A stretch of 64,000 nucleotides of DNA from an uncultured bacterium (lineage in GTDB: Bacteria > Cyanobacteriota > Vampirovibrionia > Gastranaerophilales > Gastranaerophilaceae): positions 1 to 64,000 of the forward strand of contig URPS01000002.1 of NCBI GenBank assembly GCA_900549855.1. The letters are read 5' to 3'. How positions within the stretch are numbered: the stretch's first letter is position 1; every line of letters starts with the position of its first letter. Positions 37,014 through 45,325 of the stretch are shown here, in pieces. Under the pieces are notes generated by a model. That model was not told the DNA's origin, did no database searches, and saw only the letters and a list, made by a program, of their open reading frames with translations. A program made the position numbers and the translations under genes.

Positions 37014-39653
37014 TTAACGGAATAAAAATATCCATAAGCCAGCTGCACGATTTTCTATAGTTTGTATAGATTGTATTTTTTTAGGATTGTTTAAAATTTC
37101 AGTTATCCTTTCAGGTGTTGCTTTTAGTCCATCGTTTCCGGATAAACAGTTGTATATGATGTCATTAACCTCTTTTTTAGAGAAAAATTGATTTCCATCG
37201 ACCTTGAAGTTTACTAATTTTTCAACAAATTCAGGATATTTATCCATTGTATTGATGACTACTTGTTTATCATATTTAACATCTTTTAAAGCTTCAATTA
37301 AACCATTTCTAATTTCTGGTGACATTGAAGGATTGGTTTGTGGTTTAGATTTTACTTTAACTTCCACTTTCGGCTTAGCTCTAAATACTTCAGGATTAGC
37401 TTCTACGGTAGAAGACAGCGGGTCTTGAATTGCACGCCAAATTCCTGCTGAACGACTTTTCCAACCGGATATACTTGCGATTTCTTCCGGATTATTTAAT
37501 ACAGCTTCAATTTTTGCTTGATAATTAGGTATAGGCTTACCGTCAGTAGTAAATCCTTCTTGACAATTTTGAATTAGATTATCAACTTCGGTTTTAGATA
37601 AAAATGGTTTACCGTCCGGACCTTTAAACTCTGTCAATCTGGTTCTTAATTGAACATCTCTTTGTTCGAATGTTTTTGCACTTGCTTTTGTTGCATTACC
37701 ATCGGTTGCAATTTCACTTTCCGGTATTGCTTCATTATTTTTCAATTTGGCATATAAAGCTTCTGATTCAGCATCACCTTTTAGTGGTTCTTGACGTTTC
37801 AAGAAATTCTTTTTAGGCATTACATACGGATCGCCATCTGTATCATAAACAACAACTTCATCTTTCTGAATAACTCTTGGTCCTTCTTTTGTTTGGATTT
37901 CCGTTCCTTCTTTAACAATTTTATATGCAGAAGGCACTTGATCTTTTACAATTTCCATTGCATTACCTTTTCCGACCTGTGCATTATATAATGGGTCAAG
38001 TTCTCCGGTTGCAGGATTCTTGTAAGTTGAAGCAATTGTTGTAGGTTCACCTACTGCAAAATCTCCGCCGGCTTCATCATAAATCATGATGACAGATGCC
38101 GGTTTCCCGTCCGCACCGGTGCTAACTTCGTAAGGGTGTTCCGGATCCCATTTGTTTGGTACATACATTTTGCCATCTTTACCTTGATATACAATACCAT
38201 CAGGCTTTCCATCCGTAGTGTATGCGGTTGCTTTTCCGGCTTTGCTCAAAGATTGATGAGCATCAGCAGGGAAATTAGCCCTTGTTTTTGAATAATCCGG
38301 TGTTGGTAATTTCGCACGATATGTAGATGGACTGCTTTGGACAACAGAGTTATTAGTTTGTACAGTTTTTGCTTCAAAATATCCATTTTCATTTGGTTTA
38401 AAACCACGTTTGGTTAGTTCATTTTTGTATATTTCCAATCCTTCTGTAACACCATAATTCGTTCTGGCATTAAATTCATTAATCAAATCTATATCACTTG
38501 CGGTTTTTACAAATTCTTGAGCATGTTCTTTGATAGCGATATGTTTATCAGCCATTTTAGCAGATTTTACAGCACCACCAAGCATAATAGTACCCATACC
38601 GAGTTCACTACCGGCTAAACGAGCCTCATCTTCTGTTTCAGCAGTTTGTGCATGAGCTAAACCGGCACCAATCAATTGGCTACCTTCTACACCAAAATAG
38701 CTTTGTGTAGCTACTGCAAAATATTTTCCAACATTTGCAACAGTTGCGACTTTACTTGCAGTTCCTAATGCGCCAACCATTTCTAAACCTTCTGCGCCAA
38801 TAAAACTATCAACAGCATCGCCTAAACCTTTAGTAATGTTCCATGCCGTTTCTAACTTACTCAAGTTTGTATCATCACCATCATCTACCAGATTGTCAAC
38901 GTAACCAACAAGCGCATTTAAACCGCTATATTCTTTTATAGCGTCTTTCGCATCTGTAACACCAACTTTCTTATCAATATATCTGCACATATATGAATTA
39001 AATTCTGACAAGGCATTTTTCATACCGGAAAAATCTTTTTTCGCAGCTGCATCTTGGAATTTATCCATGATAAATTTCTTTCTTTCATCATGTGACATAT
39101 TGTCTATCTTTTGTTGTTCAATCTCACGTGTTAATTGGCTTGCGCTCTTGTTTGCATCAGCTTCTGATATTTGAACAGAATCTATATGTGCTTTAAACTT
39201 TTGTTCTTCAGCCGTTTTTTTGTGATTAAGAATTCTTTCATTTTTAATATAGTTATTCATTTCAGCAGCTTTTTTCTTGCGTTCTGCCACTGTTTCATTC
39301 AATTTCATTTGACGATGAGAAATCGCATTCTGTTTTTCTACAGGATTTTTTTGTGCAAAACTTGTCATACTATCTAAATAGGATTCTTCACCACCACCGT
39401 AACCGGCAAAACCCCAAACGTTACCTTGTCTTAAAGCTGTTTTCTGTTGTTGAGTCATTGCTTGAGCGTTAAAACCTTCGGTTGTATTCATCCAGTTTGC
39501 ATACTCATTCTTGTTCAATTTGCCATTTTGAAGCATATGTTGAGCAATATCAAACTTGGTCATCTTGCGTCCGATTTTTGCTTCTTTTTGCTTTAAAGCT
39601 TTCAAATTTGCTTGTGCATAAGCGTCGATTTTTTGTGAGATTGTGGGTGCCAT
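37014..39653 (-). CDS. Large hypothetical protein with a duplicated C-terminal domain
   Basis: 879 residues from the second ATG (39653), which has AAAGGA 6 nt upstream; the first ATG lies too near that site. There is no signal peptide. The first 230 residues are helical and basic. A Gly/Ala-rich semi-hydrophobic core (about 280-350, ATVANVGKYFAVATQSYFG, LGMGTIMLGGAVKSA) follows. About 440-600 is rich in GKDGK, DGKP and Tyr and beta-like. The end holds two copies of a domain of about 75 residues with FLSKTEVDNLIQNC / FFSKKEVNDIIYNC and NNPEEIASI...AAGIW / NNPKKIQSI...AAGLW. No family is recognised. The general build (core plus variable tail) resembles the giant protein at 5228. Confidence 0.6.
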   Translation of the reverse strand: MAPTISQKIDAYAQANLKALKQKEAKIGRKMTKFDIAQHMLQNGKLNKNEYANWMNTTEGFNAQAMTQQQKTALRQGNVWGFAGYGGGEESYLDSMTSFAQKNPVEKQNAISHRQMKLNETVAERKKKAAEMNNYIKNERILNHKKTAEEQKFKAHIDSVQISEADANKSASQLTREIEQQKIDNMSHDERKKFIMDKFQDAAAKKDFSGMKNALSEFNSYMCRYIDKKVGVTDAKDAIKEYSGLNALVGYVDNLVDDGDDTNLSKLETAWNITKGLGDAVDSFIGAEGLEMVGALGTASKVATVANVGKYFAVATQSYFGVEGSQLIGAGLAHAQTAETEDEARLAGSELGMGTIMLGGAVKSAKMADKHIAIKEHAQEFVKTASDIDLINEFNARTNYGVTEGLEIYKNELTKRGFKPNENGYFEAKTVQTNNSVVQSSPSTYRAKLPTPDYSKTRANFPADAHQSLSKAGKATAYTTDGKPDGIVYQGKDGKMYVPNKWDPEHPYEVSTGADGKPASVIMIYDEAGGDFAVGEPTTIASTYKNPATGELDPLYNAQVGKGNAMEIVKDQVPSAYKIVKEGTEIQTKEGPRVIQKDEVVVYDTDGDPYVMPKKNFLKRQEPLKGDAESEALYAKLKNNEAIPESEIATDGNATKASAKTFEQRDVQLRTRLTEFKGPDGKPFLSKTEVDNLIQNCQEGFTTDGKPIPNYQAKIEAVLNNPEEIASISGWKSRSAGIWRAIQDPLSSTVEANPEVFRAKPKVEVKVKSKPQTNPSMSPEIRNGLIEALKDVKYDKQVVINTMDKYPEFVEKLVNFKVDGNQFFSKKEVNDIIYNCLSGNDGLKATPERITEILNNPKKIQSIQTIENRAAGLWIFLFR

Positions 39654-39735
39654 AAACATTCCTTTCTTTATTTTTTAAGTCTTACATCTTGAATTCGCTA
39701 TAACAAGTTCCACGAGAGAATTATAGAAATTTTGC

Positions 39736-39765
39736 AACGTCACTTTTTATACAAAATGTGATGAA
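39736..39765. repeat. 30-bp palindrome, imperfect copy, over a promoter
   Basis: AACGTCAC, then 14 AT-rich bases, then GTGATGAA. It is the same element as at 39890 with a few changes. It lies 10 bp upstream of the -10 box of the 879-residue gene, in the -35 region, so it may be an operator. Confidence 0.55.
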
Positions 39766-39889
39766 CCCAATAAAGACGTAGCATTTTAGGGGTTAAAAAC
39801 AAGAAATTTTAATATATTTATGTAAATTTTTGTAACAATTTGAAGCCAAAACCTAAAGTTTTACAGAATTGTGCCGATATATAAGAAGT

Positions 39890-39919
39890 AACGTCACATT
39901 TTGTATAAAATGTGACGTT
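39890..39919. repeat. 30-bp perfect palindrome
   Basis: AACGTCACATTTT and AAAATGTGACGTT are exact inverted copies around GTAT. It repeats the element 154 bp to the left. It could be a regulator site or the end of a decayed mobile element. Confidence 0.6.
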
Positions 39920-40260
39920 CTATTTGAATTGAATTAATTAATAAATTTAATTGATGACACCCATCCTAACCTTCACTAATGAGGGAAGGAATCCGCAGCC
40001 CTAGTTAGGGAGGTCGCAGCTGTTAACGAAGACGTGATAATTTAATTAACATTCAGACTTAACACCTTATTTTAAGCCTGATGACTGGATTGTTTCGCTC
40101 CCGCTCGCAATGACTGGACGTAAAAGCACCAGTAGAGCACCTTTGCGATAAAATTTGGGCTTCGAGTTCATAGACTTACTTGAAACTATAAGGAATTTCG
40201 TGGTAATCAAGAATATATAAAAATCACTAATTAGGGGTATTTTTTAAGCAACATACATAA

Positions 40261-40737
40261 TTAACAAACAGGTGAATAAAATTTAGAAATTTCTTCGAAA
40301 TACTTTTCTAAAGCCTTATATCCATTGTAAATTTCATTCGTGACTGTAGAATATCTGCTTGCAACAATATATTTCAACTCTTTACATCTTATTTGCAACA
40401 AATTATCTGCATCTTTTCTTAATAATTCATTATTAGAAGTAGACCACTTTTTCAAATAAGACAACTCTTCATTTACTTGTTTTATTGTTGAATATTCCAA
40501 TGTATTAAAATCATATTTCTTCAATAGTTGAATTTCTGCGTTAGTAATACGAGCTTGAACGGCTTGGAAACGATAAACTTTTTTGATAATTACATAGTTA
40601 TCTGCAATTCTTCTATGTGAATACGGAACAGCACTTTTTGCCAGTAGAGCAGATGTAGAAAGGGCTGTAAAAGCATCATCATCTCTTGATAAAGTACTTT
40701 GAATCGGATTAACCGTAACTATCTTCTTATTATCCAC
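40261..40737 (-). CDS. Hypothetical helical protein
   Basis: 158 residues with a GTG start; AAGGAG lies upstream. It is almost wholly helical (VQARITNAEIQLLKKYDF, IKQVNEELSYLKKW), with a tail Cys as last residue. There is no signal peptide or membrane segment. No family is recognised. It is divergent from the prenyl synthase. Confidence 0.55.
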   Translation of the reverse strand: MDNKKIVTVNPIQSTLSRDDDAFTALSTSALLAKSAVPYSHRRIADNYVIIKKVYRFQAVQARITNAEIQLLKKYDFNTLEYSTIKQVNEELSYLKKWSTSNNELLRKDADNLLQIRCKELKYIVASRYSTVTNEIYNGYKALEKYFEEISKFYSPVC

Positions 40738-40878
40738 GTTAAAAAACTCCTTCCCCGTTATCTAAGTCAATTTTATAATAACAACATGCGTTTGTCACTA
40801 ACTTAGTTACTAAATTTTACATTATGTAAAAAAGAATTATAATCTATATTATCAATTCAAATACCATATCATTCATGT

Positions 40879-40884
40879 TATCAT
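40879..40884 (+). promoter_or_regulatory. Extended -10 box 6 nt before the prenyl synthase
   Basis: TGTTATCAT with TATCAT at 40879-40884 ends 6 nt before the ATG at 40891. No Shine-Dalgarno site. Leaderless start predicted. Confidence 0.5.
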
Positions 40885-40890
40885 ACCGTT

Positions 40891-41691
40891 ATGCAAGATA
40901 TTTCATCACTTATATCTGAGGAGCTTAATCTCATTAATTCGGAGTTGAATAATATTGATTTGTTTAACAACGAGCTTGGGAAAGCTTTACAAAAATTCTT
41001 AACATCATCGTCGAAACAAATTCGTTCAAAAATATCACTTTTGTATCTAAAAGCTTTCAATACAAAGATTTCAGAAAATAGTATAAAAATAATTTCAGCA
41101 GGAGAAATTATCCACAACGCATCATTGCTTCAAGATGACATAATTGATAACACAGACACAAGACGTGGTGAAACAACAATCGGAGTAAAGTATTCTAAAA
41201 ACATTTCAATTTTATCCGGTGATTTTTTATTAAGTGTTGCGATAAAAAAACTGCTTTCAATAAACAACACTCGGATTTTAGATATATTTTTGGAATGTAC
41301 ACAAGCTATGTGTAAATCAGAAGTTGAACAGTATTTTTTGCGTGGGAATAAGCCTGAACTTGATAATTACATAAATATCTGCATCGGAAAAACTGCTAAA
41401 CTTTTTGAAGCCATTTTAGAAAGCTGTGCTATTTCAGAAAGCATTGATATAAAAAATGCCAAGCAATTTGCGCTTAATTTTGGGATTTATTTTCAGTTAA
41501 AAAATGATTTAGAAAAAGAATCATCACTTGCAGACCAAAAGAACAAAATTTATACACCAAAAGATTTTTTGGGTATTGAAAAAACATTGATTTTAATAGA
41601 TAATTATCAAAAGAAGATAAGGAGAGATATCGGCAATTTGCCTGATAACAGTTATAAAAAAGGATTAGAGGATTTAATCATAGGGTTATGA
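40891..41691 (+). CDS. Polyprenyl diphosphate synthase-like protein with degenerate second Asp motif
   Basis: 266 residues; family members are usually 290-330. The first Asp-rich motif is intact: ASLLQDDIIDNTDTRRG (DDxxD). KQIRSK (diphosphate binding) and LSGDFLL also fit. The second motif, normally DDxxD, reads QLKNDLEKE, losing the first Asp. It may be inactive, or a subunit of a two-chain synthase, or use a changed product range. The last four bases overlap the signal peptidase gene, so the two are coupled. Confidence 0.8.
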   Translation: MQDISSLISEELNLINSELNNIDLFNNELGKALQKFLTSSSKQIRSKISLLYLKAFNTKISENSIKIISAGEIIHNASLLQDDIIDNTDTRRGETTIGVKYSKNISILSGDFLLSVAIKKLLSINNTRILDIFLECTQAMCKSEVEQYFLRGNKPELDNYINICIGKTAKLFEAILESCAISESIDIKNAKQFALNFGIYFQLKNDLEKESSLADQKNKIYTPKDFLGIEKTLILIDNYQKKIRRDIGNLPDNSYKKGLEDLIIGL

Positions 41692-42326
41692 TAGATAAAG
41701 AAAAATTTAAAGCAAATTTAAAAGAAACAATTGATACAATCGTTTTTGTAGTAGTTGCTGTAATATTAATCAGATTTTTTGTTGCAGAATTAAGATGGAT
41801 TCCATCAGGTTCTATGCGCCCAACATTAGTTGAAGGTGATAGAATTGTTGTAGAAAAGCTTACAAAATTCCCTAATCTGTTCAAACATCAAGGATTTGAA
41901 AACACACCTAAGCGTGGTGACATCATGATATTTTATCCGCCATTCGTCAAGCTTAAATCAACTCCTTGGGCTGTATTTAGCAGACTTACAGGATTTTTCT
42001 GCAAGGATATTGCATATATAAAAAGAGTAGTAGGACTTCCTGGAGAAAAACTGGAAATTAAGCAGGGAACAAATGGCGCATACAAGGTTTACATTAACGA
42101 TAAACCGCTCCAAGAAGATTACATCATGAGCGAATATGATTTTCATAAATGTAAATCTGACATGTATTGCGGTCCTTTAATTATACCTGAAGGTCAATAT
42201 TTCATGATGGGTGACAACAGAGGAAATTCAATGGACAGTAGGTTTTGGGGTACTTTACCAAAAGAACGTTTTATAGGAAGAGCAGTATTCTTATTCTGGC
42301 CATTGAACCACATTAAAGGATTATAA
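41688..42326 (+). CDS. lepB: Signal peptidase I
   Basis: 212 residues. One N-terminal transmembrane helix (about 14-32), then PSGSMRPTL with catalytic Ser42, DIAYIKRVVGLPGE with catalytic Lys112, and GDNRGNSMDSRFWG (box E). It cleaves signal peptides of exported proteins at the outer face of the inner membrane. The start overlaps the stop of the prenyl synthase gene (ATGATAG). Confidence 0.95.
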   Translation: MIDKEKFKANLKETIDTIVFVVVAVILIRFFVAELRWIPSGSMRPTLVEGDRIVVEKLTKFPNLFKHQGFENTPKRGDIMIFYPPFVKLKSTPWAVFSRLTGFFCKDIAYIKRVVGLPGEKLEIKQGTNGAYKVYINDKPLQEDYIMSEYDFHKCKSDMYCGPLIIPEGQYFMMGDNRGNSMDSRFWGTLPKERFIGRAVFLFWPLNHIKGL

Positions 42327-42486
42327 TAGATTACAAATAGAATTCAATCAGGACAAAATTTTCTACCTAAAGTTATAGAAAGTTCTAACTAATTTAGAAT
42401 TCAAAAAAAGGCCAACAGCATATATTATGATAGTGTGAAGGAATAGAAATACCCCGAACAGCTATAGCATAGGTATAGCCATATTT

Positions 42487-42501
42487 TGGCATAACTTGTG
42501 C
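42487..42501 (+). promoter_or_regulatory. Possible sigma-54 (-24/-12) promoter of flagellin
   Basis: TGGCATAACTTGTGC has GG and GC exactly ten bases apart as in TGGCAC-N5-TTGCA; one base of the -12 element differs. Transcription would begin near 42513, 30 nt before the ATG. No convincing sigma-28 or sigma-70 promoter was seen. Just upstream is a CTATAGC/GGTATAG inverted pair. Confidence 0.4.
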
Positions 42502-42508
42502 TGTAATC

Positions 42509-42533
42509 AAGGATGAAAAAATTAAGAAAAGGA
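42509..42533 (+). promoter_or_regulatory. Two AAGGA sites in the flagellin leader (possible CsrA sites)
   Basis: AAGGA occurs at 42509-42513 and again at 42529-42533, the second inside the ribosome binding site AAAAGGAG. CsrA binds ANGGA, and csrA and fliW are in this window. If the start of transcription is near 42513, only the second site would be fully in the mRNA. Confidence 0.4.
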
Positions 42534-42542
42534 GATCACATT

Positions 42543-43652
42543 ATGGCTTCAATCACTATCAACACAAACATTGCGTCATTGACCGCACAAAGGAACTTGT
42601 CTAACGCAACAAGCGGTATGAACACAGCAATGGAAAGATTATCAACCGGTTATAAAATTAACTCCGGTAAAGATGATGCTGCAGGTTCAGCAGTATCAAC
42701 ATTAATGGAAGCGCAAATTTCAGGTTACGACGTAGCTGAAAGTAACGCAACAATGGGTTTAACACTATTAGACACAGCAGAAGGTGTTTTGGATATCGTT
42801 TCTGATTACCTTCAACGTGTAAGAGATTTGACAGAACAAGCTGCCAACGGTACATACGGTACATCTTCATTGAACGCTATCAGAACAGAAGTTCAACAAA
42901 GAATGCAAGAAATCAACCGTCTTTGTGACGTAATCGATTTCAATGGTATTCAGTTATTGGATGGTACTAGTAACGCATATAAAAGCGGTTCCGGTGTAAA
43001 CTTGCAGGTAAGTAACAATTCCGGCAAACCAAACATCATTAACCTTGAAAAATCATTATTTGCATCAGCTAAATGTAGCGCATTATTCGGCACATTAGAT
43101 GGCAACAAATGGTTTATAAAAGAAGGTGAATCATATGATAAAGCTAAAGTTAATAAAGGTGGTAAAGAGTATATTGATTCTAAAAAATTCTCAACACCGG
43201 CACTTTACGCTAGAATTATGGGCGAAAAAGTTGAACTGGATGACGGAACTGTTTATGATTTTACTAAAAATGGCATAAAAGATAATACATATGACGAAAA
43301 CGGAACAAAAGTTCCTAAAAAAGGTGTATTCAACTGTATCACAGCTATTTGTGATGCTGTTTACACAAACGATTCTACCGCTCGTGAATTTTTACAATTC
43401 GTTGACTCAGCTATCAAAAACATTTCAGATAGAACAGCGTTAATCGGTGCTTACATGAACCGTGTAGAATCAGCTGTTGATGCGATAAGTGTACAAAAAC
43501 AAAACATTGTATCAGCTAATTCGTCTATTAAGGATGCTGACGTTGCAACAGAATCTTCTAATTACATCAAATACCAGATTCTACAACAATCAACAGCAAC
43601 ATTGCTATCAACAGCAAACCAAGTGCCTAGTATAGCTTTGAATTTAATCTAG
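42543..43652 (+). CDS. fliC: Flagellin
   Basis: 369 residues from the ATG at 42543, with AAGGAG 8 nt upstream; the in-frame ATG at 42513 would add a ten-residue lead that flagellins lack. D0/D1 N-terminal: SITINTNIASLTAQRNL, MERLSTGYKINSGKDDAAG. C-terminal D1/D0: NRVESAVDAISVQKQNIVSANSSIKDADVATESSNY, cut here; it then runs to the end. The middle (about 140-280) is a short variable domain. It is a single flagellin gene with its own terminator. It is probably repressed by CsrA and released by FliW, as in Bacillus and Campylobacter. Confidence 0.97.
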   Translation: MASITINTNIASLTAQRNLSNATSGMNTAMERLSTGYKINSGKDDAAGSAVSTLMEAQISGYDVAESNATMGLTLLDTAEGVLDIVSDYLQRVRDLTEQAANGTYGTSSLNAIRTEVQQRMQEINRLCDVIDFNGIQLLDGTSNAYKSGSGVNLQVSNNSGKPNIINLEKSLFASAKCSALFGTLDGNKWFIKEGESYDKAKVNKGGKEYIDSKKFSTPALYARIMGEKVELDDGTVYDFTKNGIKDNTYDENGTKVPKKGVFNCITAICDAVYTNDSTAREFLQFVDSAIKNISDRTALIGAYMNRVESAVDAISVQKQNIVSANSSIKDADVATESSNYIKYQILQQSTATLLSTANQVPSIALNLI

Positions 43653-43673
43653 TAAAGTTTTTCTTAGATAGTG

Positions 43674-43703
43674 ATGAAGCCCCCGCAAATGCGGGGGCTT
43701 CAT
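43674..43703 (+). terminator. Strong Rho-independent terminator of flagellin
   Basis: 13 perfect pairs: ATGAAGCCCCCGC (43674-43686), AAAT loop, GCGGGGGCTTCAT (43691-43703), followed by TCTTATATTT. It is 22 nt past the stop. Confidence 0.9.
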
Positions 43704-43717
43704 TCTTATATTTATGA

Positions 43718-43723
43718 TAAAAT
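43718..43723 (+). promoter_or_regulatory. Extended -10 box 6 nt before the ATG
   Basis: TGATAAAAT with TAAAAT at 43718-43723 ends 6 nt before the ATG at 43730. No Shine-Dalgarno site. Leaderless transcript predicted. Confidence 0.55.
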
Positions 43724-43729
43724 TTAACT

Positions 43730-44773
43730 ATGGGACTTTTATCATTATTAAGAAAGAAAAACAGAACATCTTTGTTTACAACTCCATCACACGATGGAAA
43801 ACTTTGTATACTACACAAGTTTTATCAATGGTATCGTGCTGATATTTCAGAAGTTGATGCGTATAATCCGGAAGCAGCTTTAGAGGAAGCAGAAAAAAAA
43901 GCTGCAATTATATACAATACACGCAAAACAAAATTTTTAACAAATGGTTCTACAAGCGGTATAATTACTGCTGTATTAGCCTGTTGCAAGCCAAATGATA
44001 AATTATTAATCTGGGAAAAATCTCATCCCTGCCATAAAAATGCCGGAGAACTTGCCGGCGCAAACATAATCGAATACAGTTTGCCATACAACGAAGAATG
44101 GGGAATTTACGAAAGATTAGAAAATATAGAAGAGTTAATCAAAGAACACTCTCCAAAAGCAATTATTGTAACTTCTCCAAGCTATGAAGGTATTGTTTCA
44201 GACATTCCACATATCAGCGAAGTATGTAAAAAGAATGATGTTTACTTAATTGTCGACGAAGCGCACGGAGCCTTATATCCGTTTTCAGATAACTTACCTG
44301 AATCAGCGATAAAATATGCTGATTTTACGGTTCAATCATTGCATAAAACAGCAGGAGGAATAAATCCGACTGCATTATTACATTCAAATTGTGATTTGGA
44401 TATTGATTCAGCATTTAAGCTAATCAACACGACATCTCCATCTTATCCTATGCTAATGACAATTGAAGCCAATATAAATTATTTGAATTCTAAAAAAGGC
44501 AGAGAAAAAATTGAAGCTTTAATTTCAGAAATCAAAAAATTAAAACAAGAAATAGGTAAAATTAAATTTTACGGTGATGATATTACAAAAATCCTAATAA
44601 AAAAAGAAAATCTGACAGGCTACGAGCTATCAGAAATTCTTTTTGATAAATTTAATATAGAAGATGAGCGCACAAATGATAAATCTACAATGCTTTTGAC
44701 AGGTCTGGGTACAACCTCTGCTAAGCTTTTGCGCCTTAAATATGCGCTTTTGAAAATATCTTCTAAGTATTAA
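43730..44773 (+). CDS. Orn/Lys/Arg decarboxylase-family PLP enzyme, short form
   Basis: 347 residues; typical members with the C-terminal domain have about 480 or more. The N-terminus reads FTTPSHDG (family TPGH). NGSTSGI, DEAHGA (Asp for the pyridine nitrogen) and QSLHKTAGG with the Schiff-base Lys are intact. It should bind PLP and act on a basic amino acid, perhaps feeding polyamine synthesis. The usual C-terminal domain is reduced. It abuts the convergent gene with no spacer. Confidence 0.8.
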   Translation: MGLLSLLRKKNRTSLFTTPSHDGKLCILHKFYQWYRADISEVDAYNPEAALEEAEKKAAIIYNTRKTKFLTNGSTSGIITAVLACCKPNDKLLIWEKSHPCHKNAGELAGANIIEYSLPYNEEWGIYERLENIEELIKEHSPKAIIVTSPSYEGIVSDIPHISEVCKKNDVYLIVDEAHGALYPFSDNLPESAIKYADFTVQSLHKTAGGINPTALLHSNCDLDIDSAFKLINTTSPSYPMLMTIEANINYLNSKKGREKIEALISEIKKLKQEIGKIKFYGDDITKILIKKENLTGYELSEILFDKFNIEDERTNDKSTMLLTGLGTTSAKLLRLKYALLKISSKY

Positions 44774-45325
44774 CTATTTAATTAACGCTTGTACTGCTTT
44801 AAAGTTTGGATGTTTTGCTCCTTTTAGCCATTCAAACAATACAATTTCGGTCGTAATAATATAAGCGCCATTATCTTTCATTCTTTCTAATCCTGCAAGA
44901 TATTCTTCTTCTGCACGACTTCCGCATGCATCTTTTATAACGCTTACTTCATATCCAAGTTCTCTTAAAGCTGCTGTTGTTTGACTTACACAGATATGAG
45001 TTTCAATACCGAATATAAGAATTTGTTTTTTATTATGTTTTTTTATTGCTTCAAGAATTTCTTCGTTATTTAAAGCAGAAAAAGCAGTTTTTTCAAAGAT
45101 TTCAGTATCTTCAGCTAAAGCATCCTTTACAGCAGGAATTGTATTACCTAATCCTTTTGGATATTGTTCTGTTACTACAACCGGAATACCAAGAATTTTT
45201 GCGGCTTCTGCAATAATTGCAGATTTTTTCTCTACTTGCTCTTTATTGAATACCGCATTTAACAATTTTTCTTGTACATCAATAATCAGAACTAAACTGT
45301 CTTCTAAATTAAGTTGTGCCATCAT
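44774..45325 (-). CDS. Isochorismatase-family cysteine hydrolase
   Basis: 183 residues. The catalytic triad of the family is present: IIDVQEKLL (Asp), a Lys in EKTAFSAL and the Cys in THICVSQTT. The cis-peptide region and VVVTEQYPKGLG fit the YcaC/nicotinamidase-like group. The substrate is unknown. AAGGAG precedes the ATG pair. It overlaps the end of the receiver-like gene by 17 nt and is the last gene of the ftsEX operon. Confidence 0.85.
   Translation of the reverse strand: MMAQLNLEDSLVLIIDVQEKLLNAVFNKEQVEKKSAIIAEAAKILGIPVVVTEQYPKGLGNTIPAVKDALAEDTEIFEKTAFSALNNEEILEAIKKHNKKQILIFGIETHICVSQTTAALRELGYEVSVIKDACGSRAEEEYLAGLERMKDNGAYIITTEIVLFEWLKGAKHPNFKAVQALIK

Larger units (their letters stand above)
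39660..40260. other. Intergenic region with palindromes and decayed repeats
   Basis: 600 bp without a supported gene. The left part has a TATAAT -10 (39725-39720 on minus) for the 879-residue gene and two 30-bp palindromes. The middle (39960-40025) has a CCTTCAC...GAGGGAAGG segment. The right part (40080-40220) holds decayed pieces of the GTCATTGCGAG repeat: TGGATTGTTTCGCTCCCGCTCGCAATGAC, shortened here, and GGAATTTCGTGGTAATCAAG. Confidence 0.5.

Noticed and set aside
42430..42486. Sigma-28 promoter for flagellin near ACCCCGAAC
   Set aside because: There is a CCGAA core but no TAAA at the right distance and the -10 GCCGATAA is poorly matched.
42513..42542. Earlier start for flagellin, adding ten residues
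   Set aside because: Flagellins begin with the MASITINTN-type sequence, and AAGGAG is placed correctly only for the ATG at 42543.
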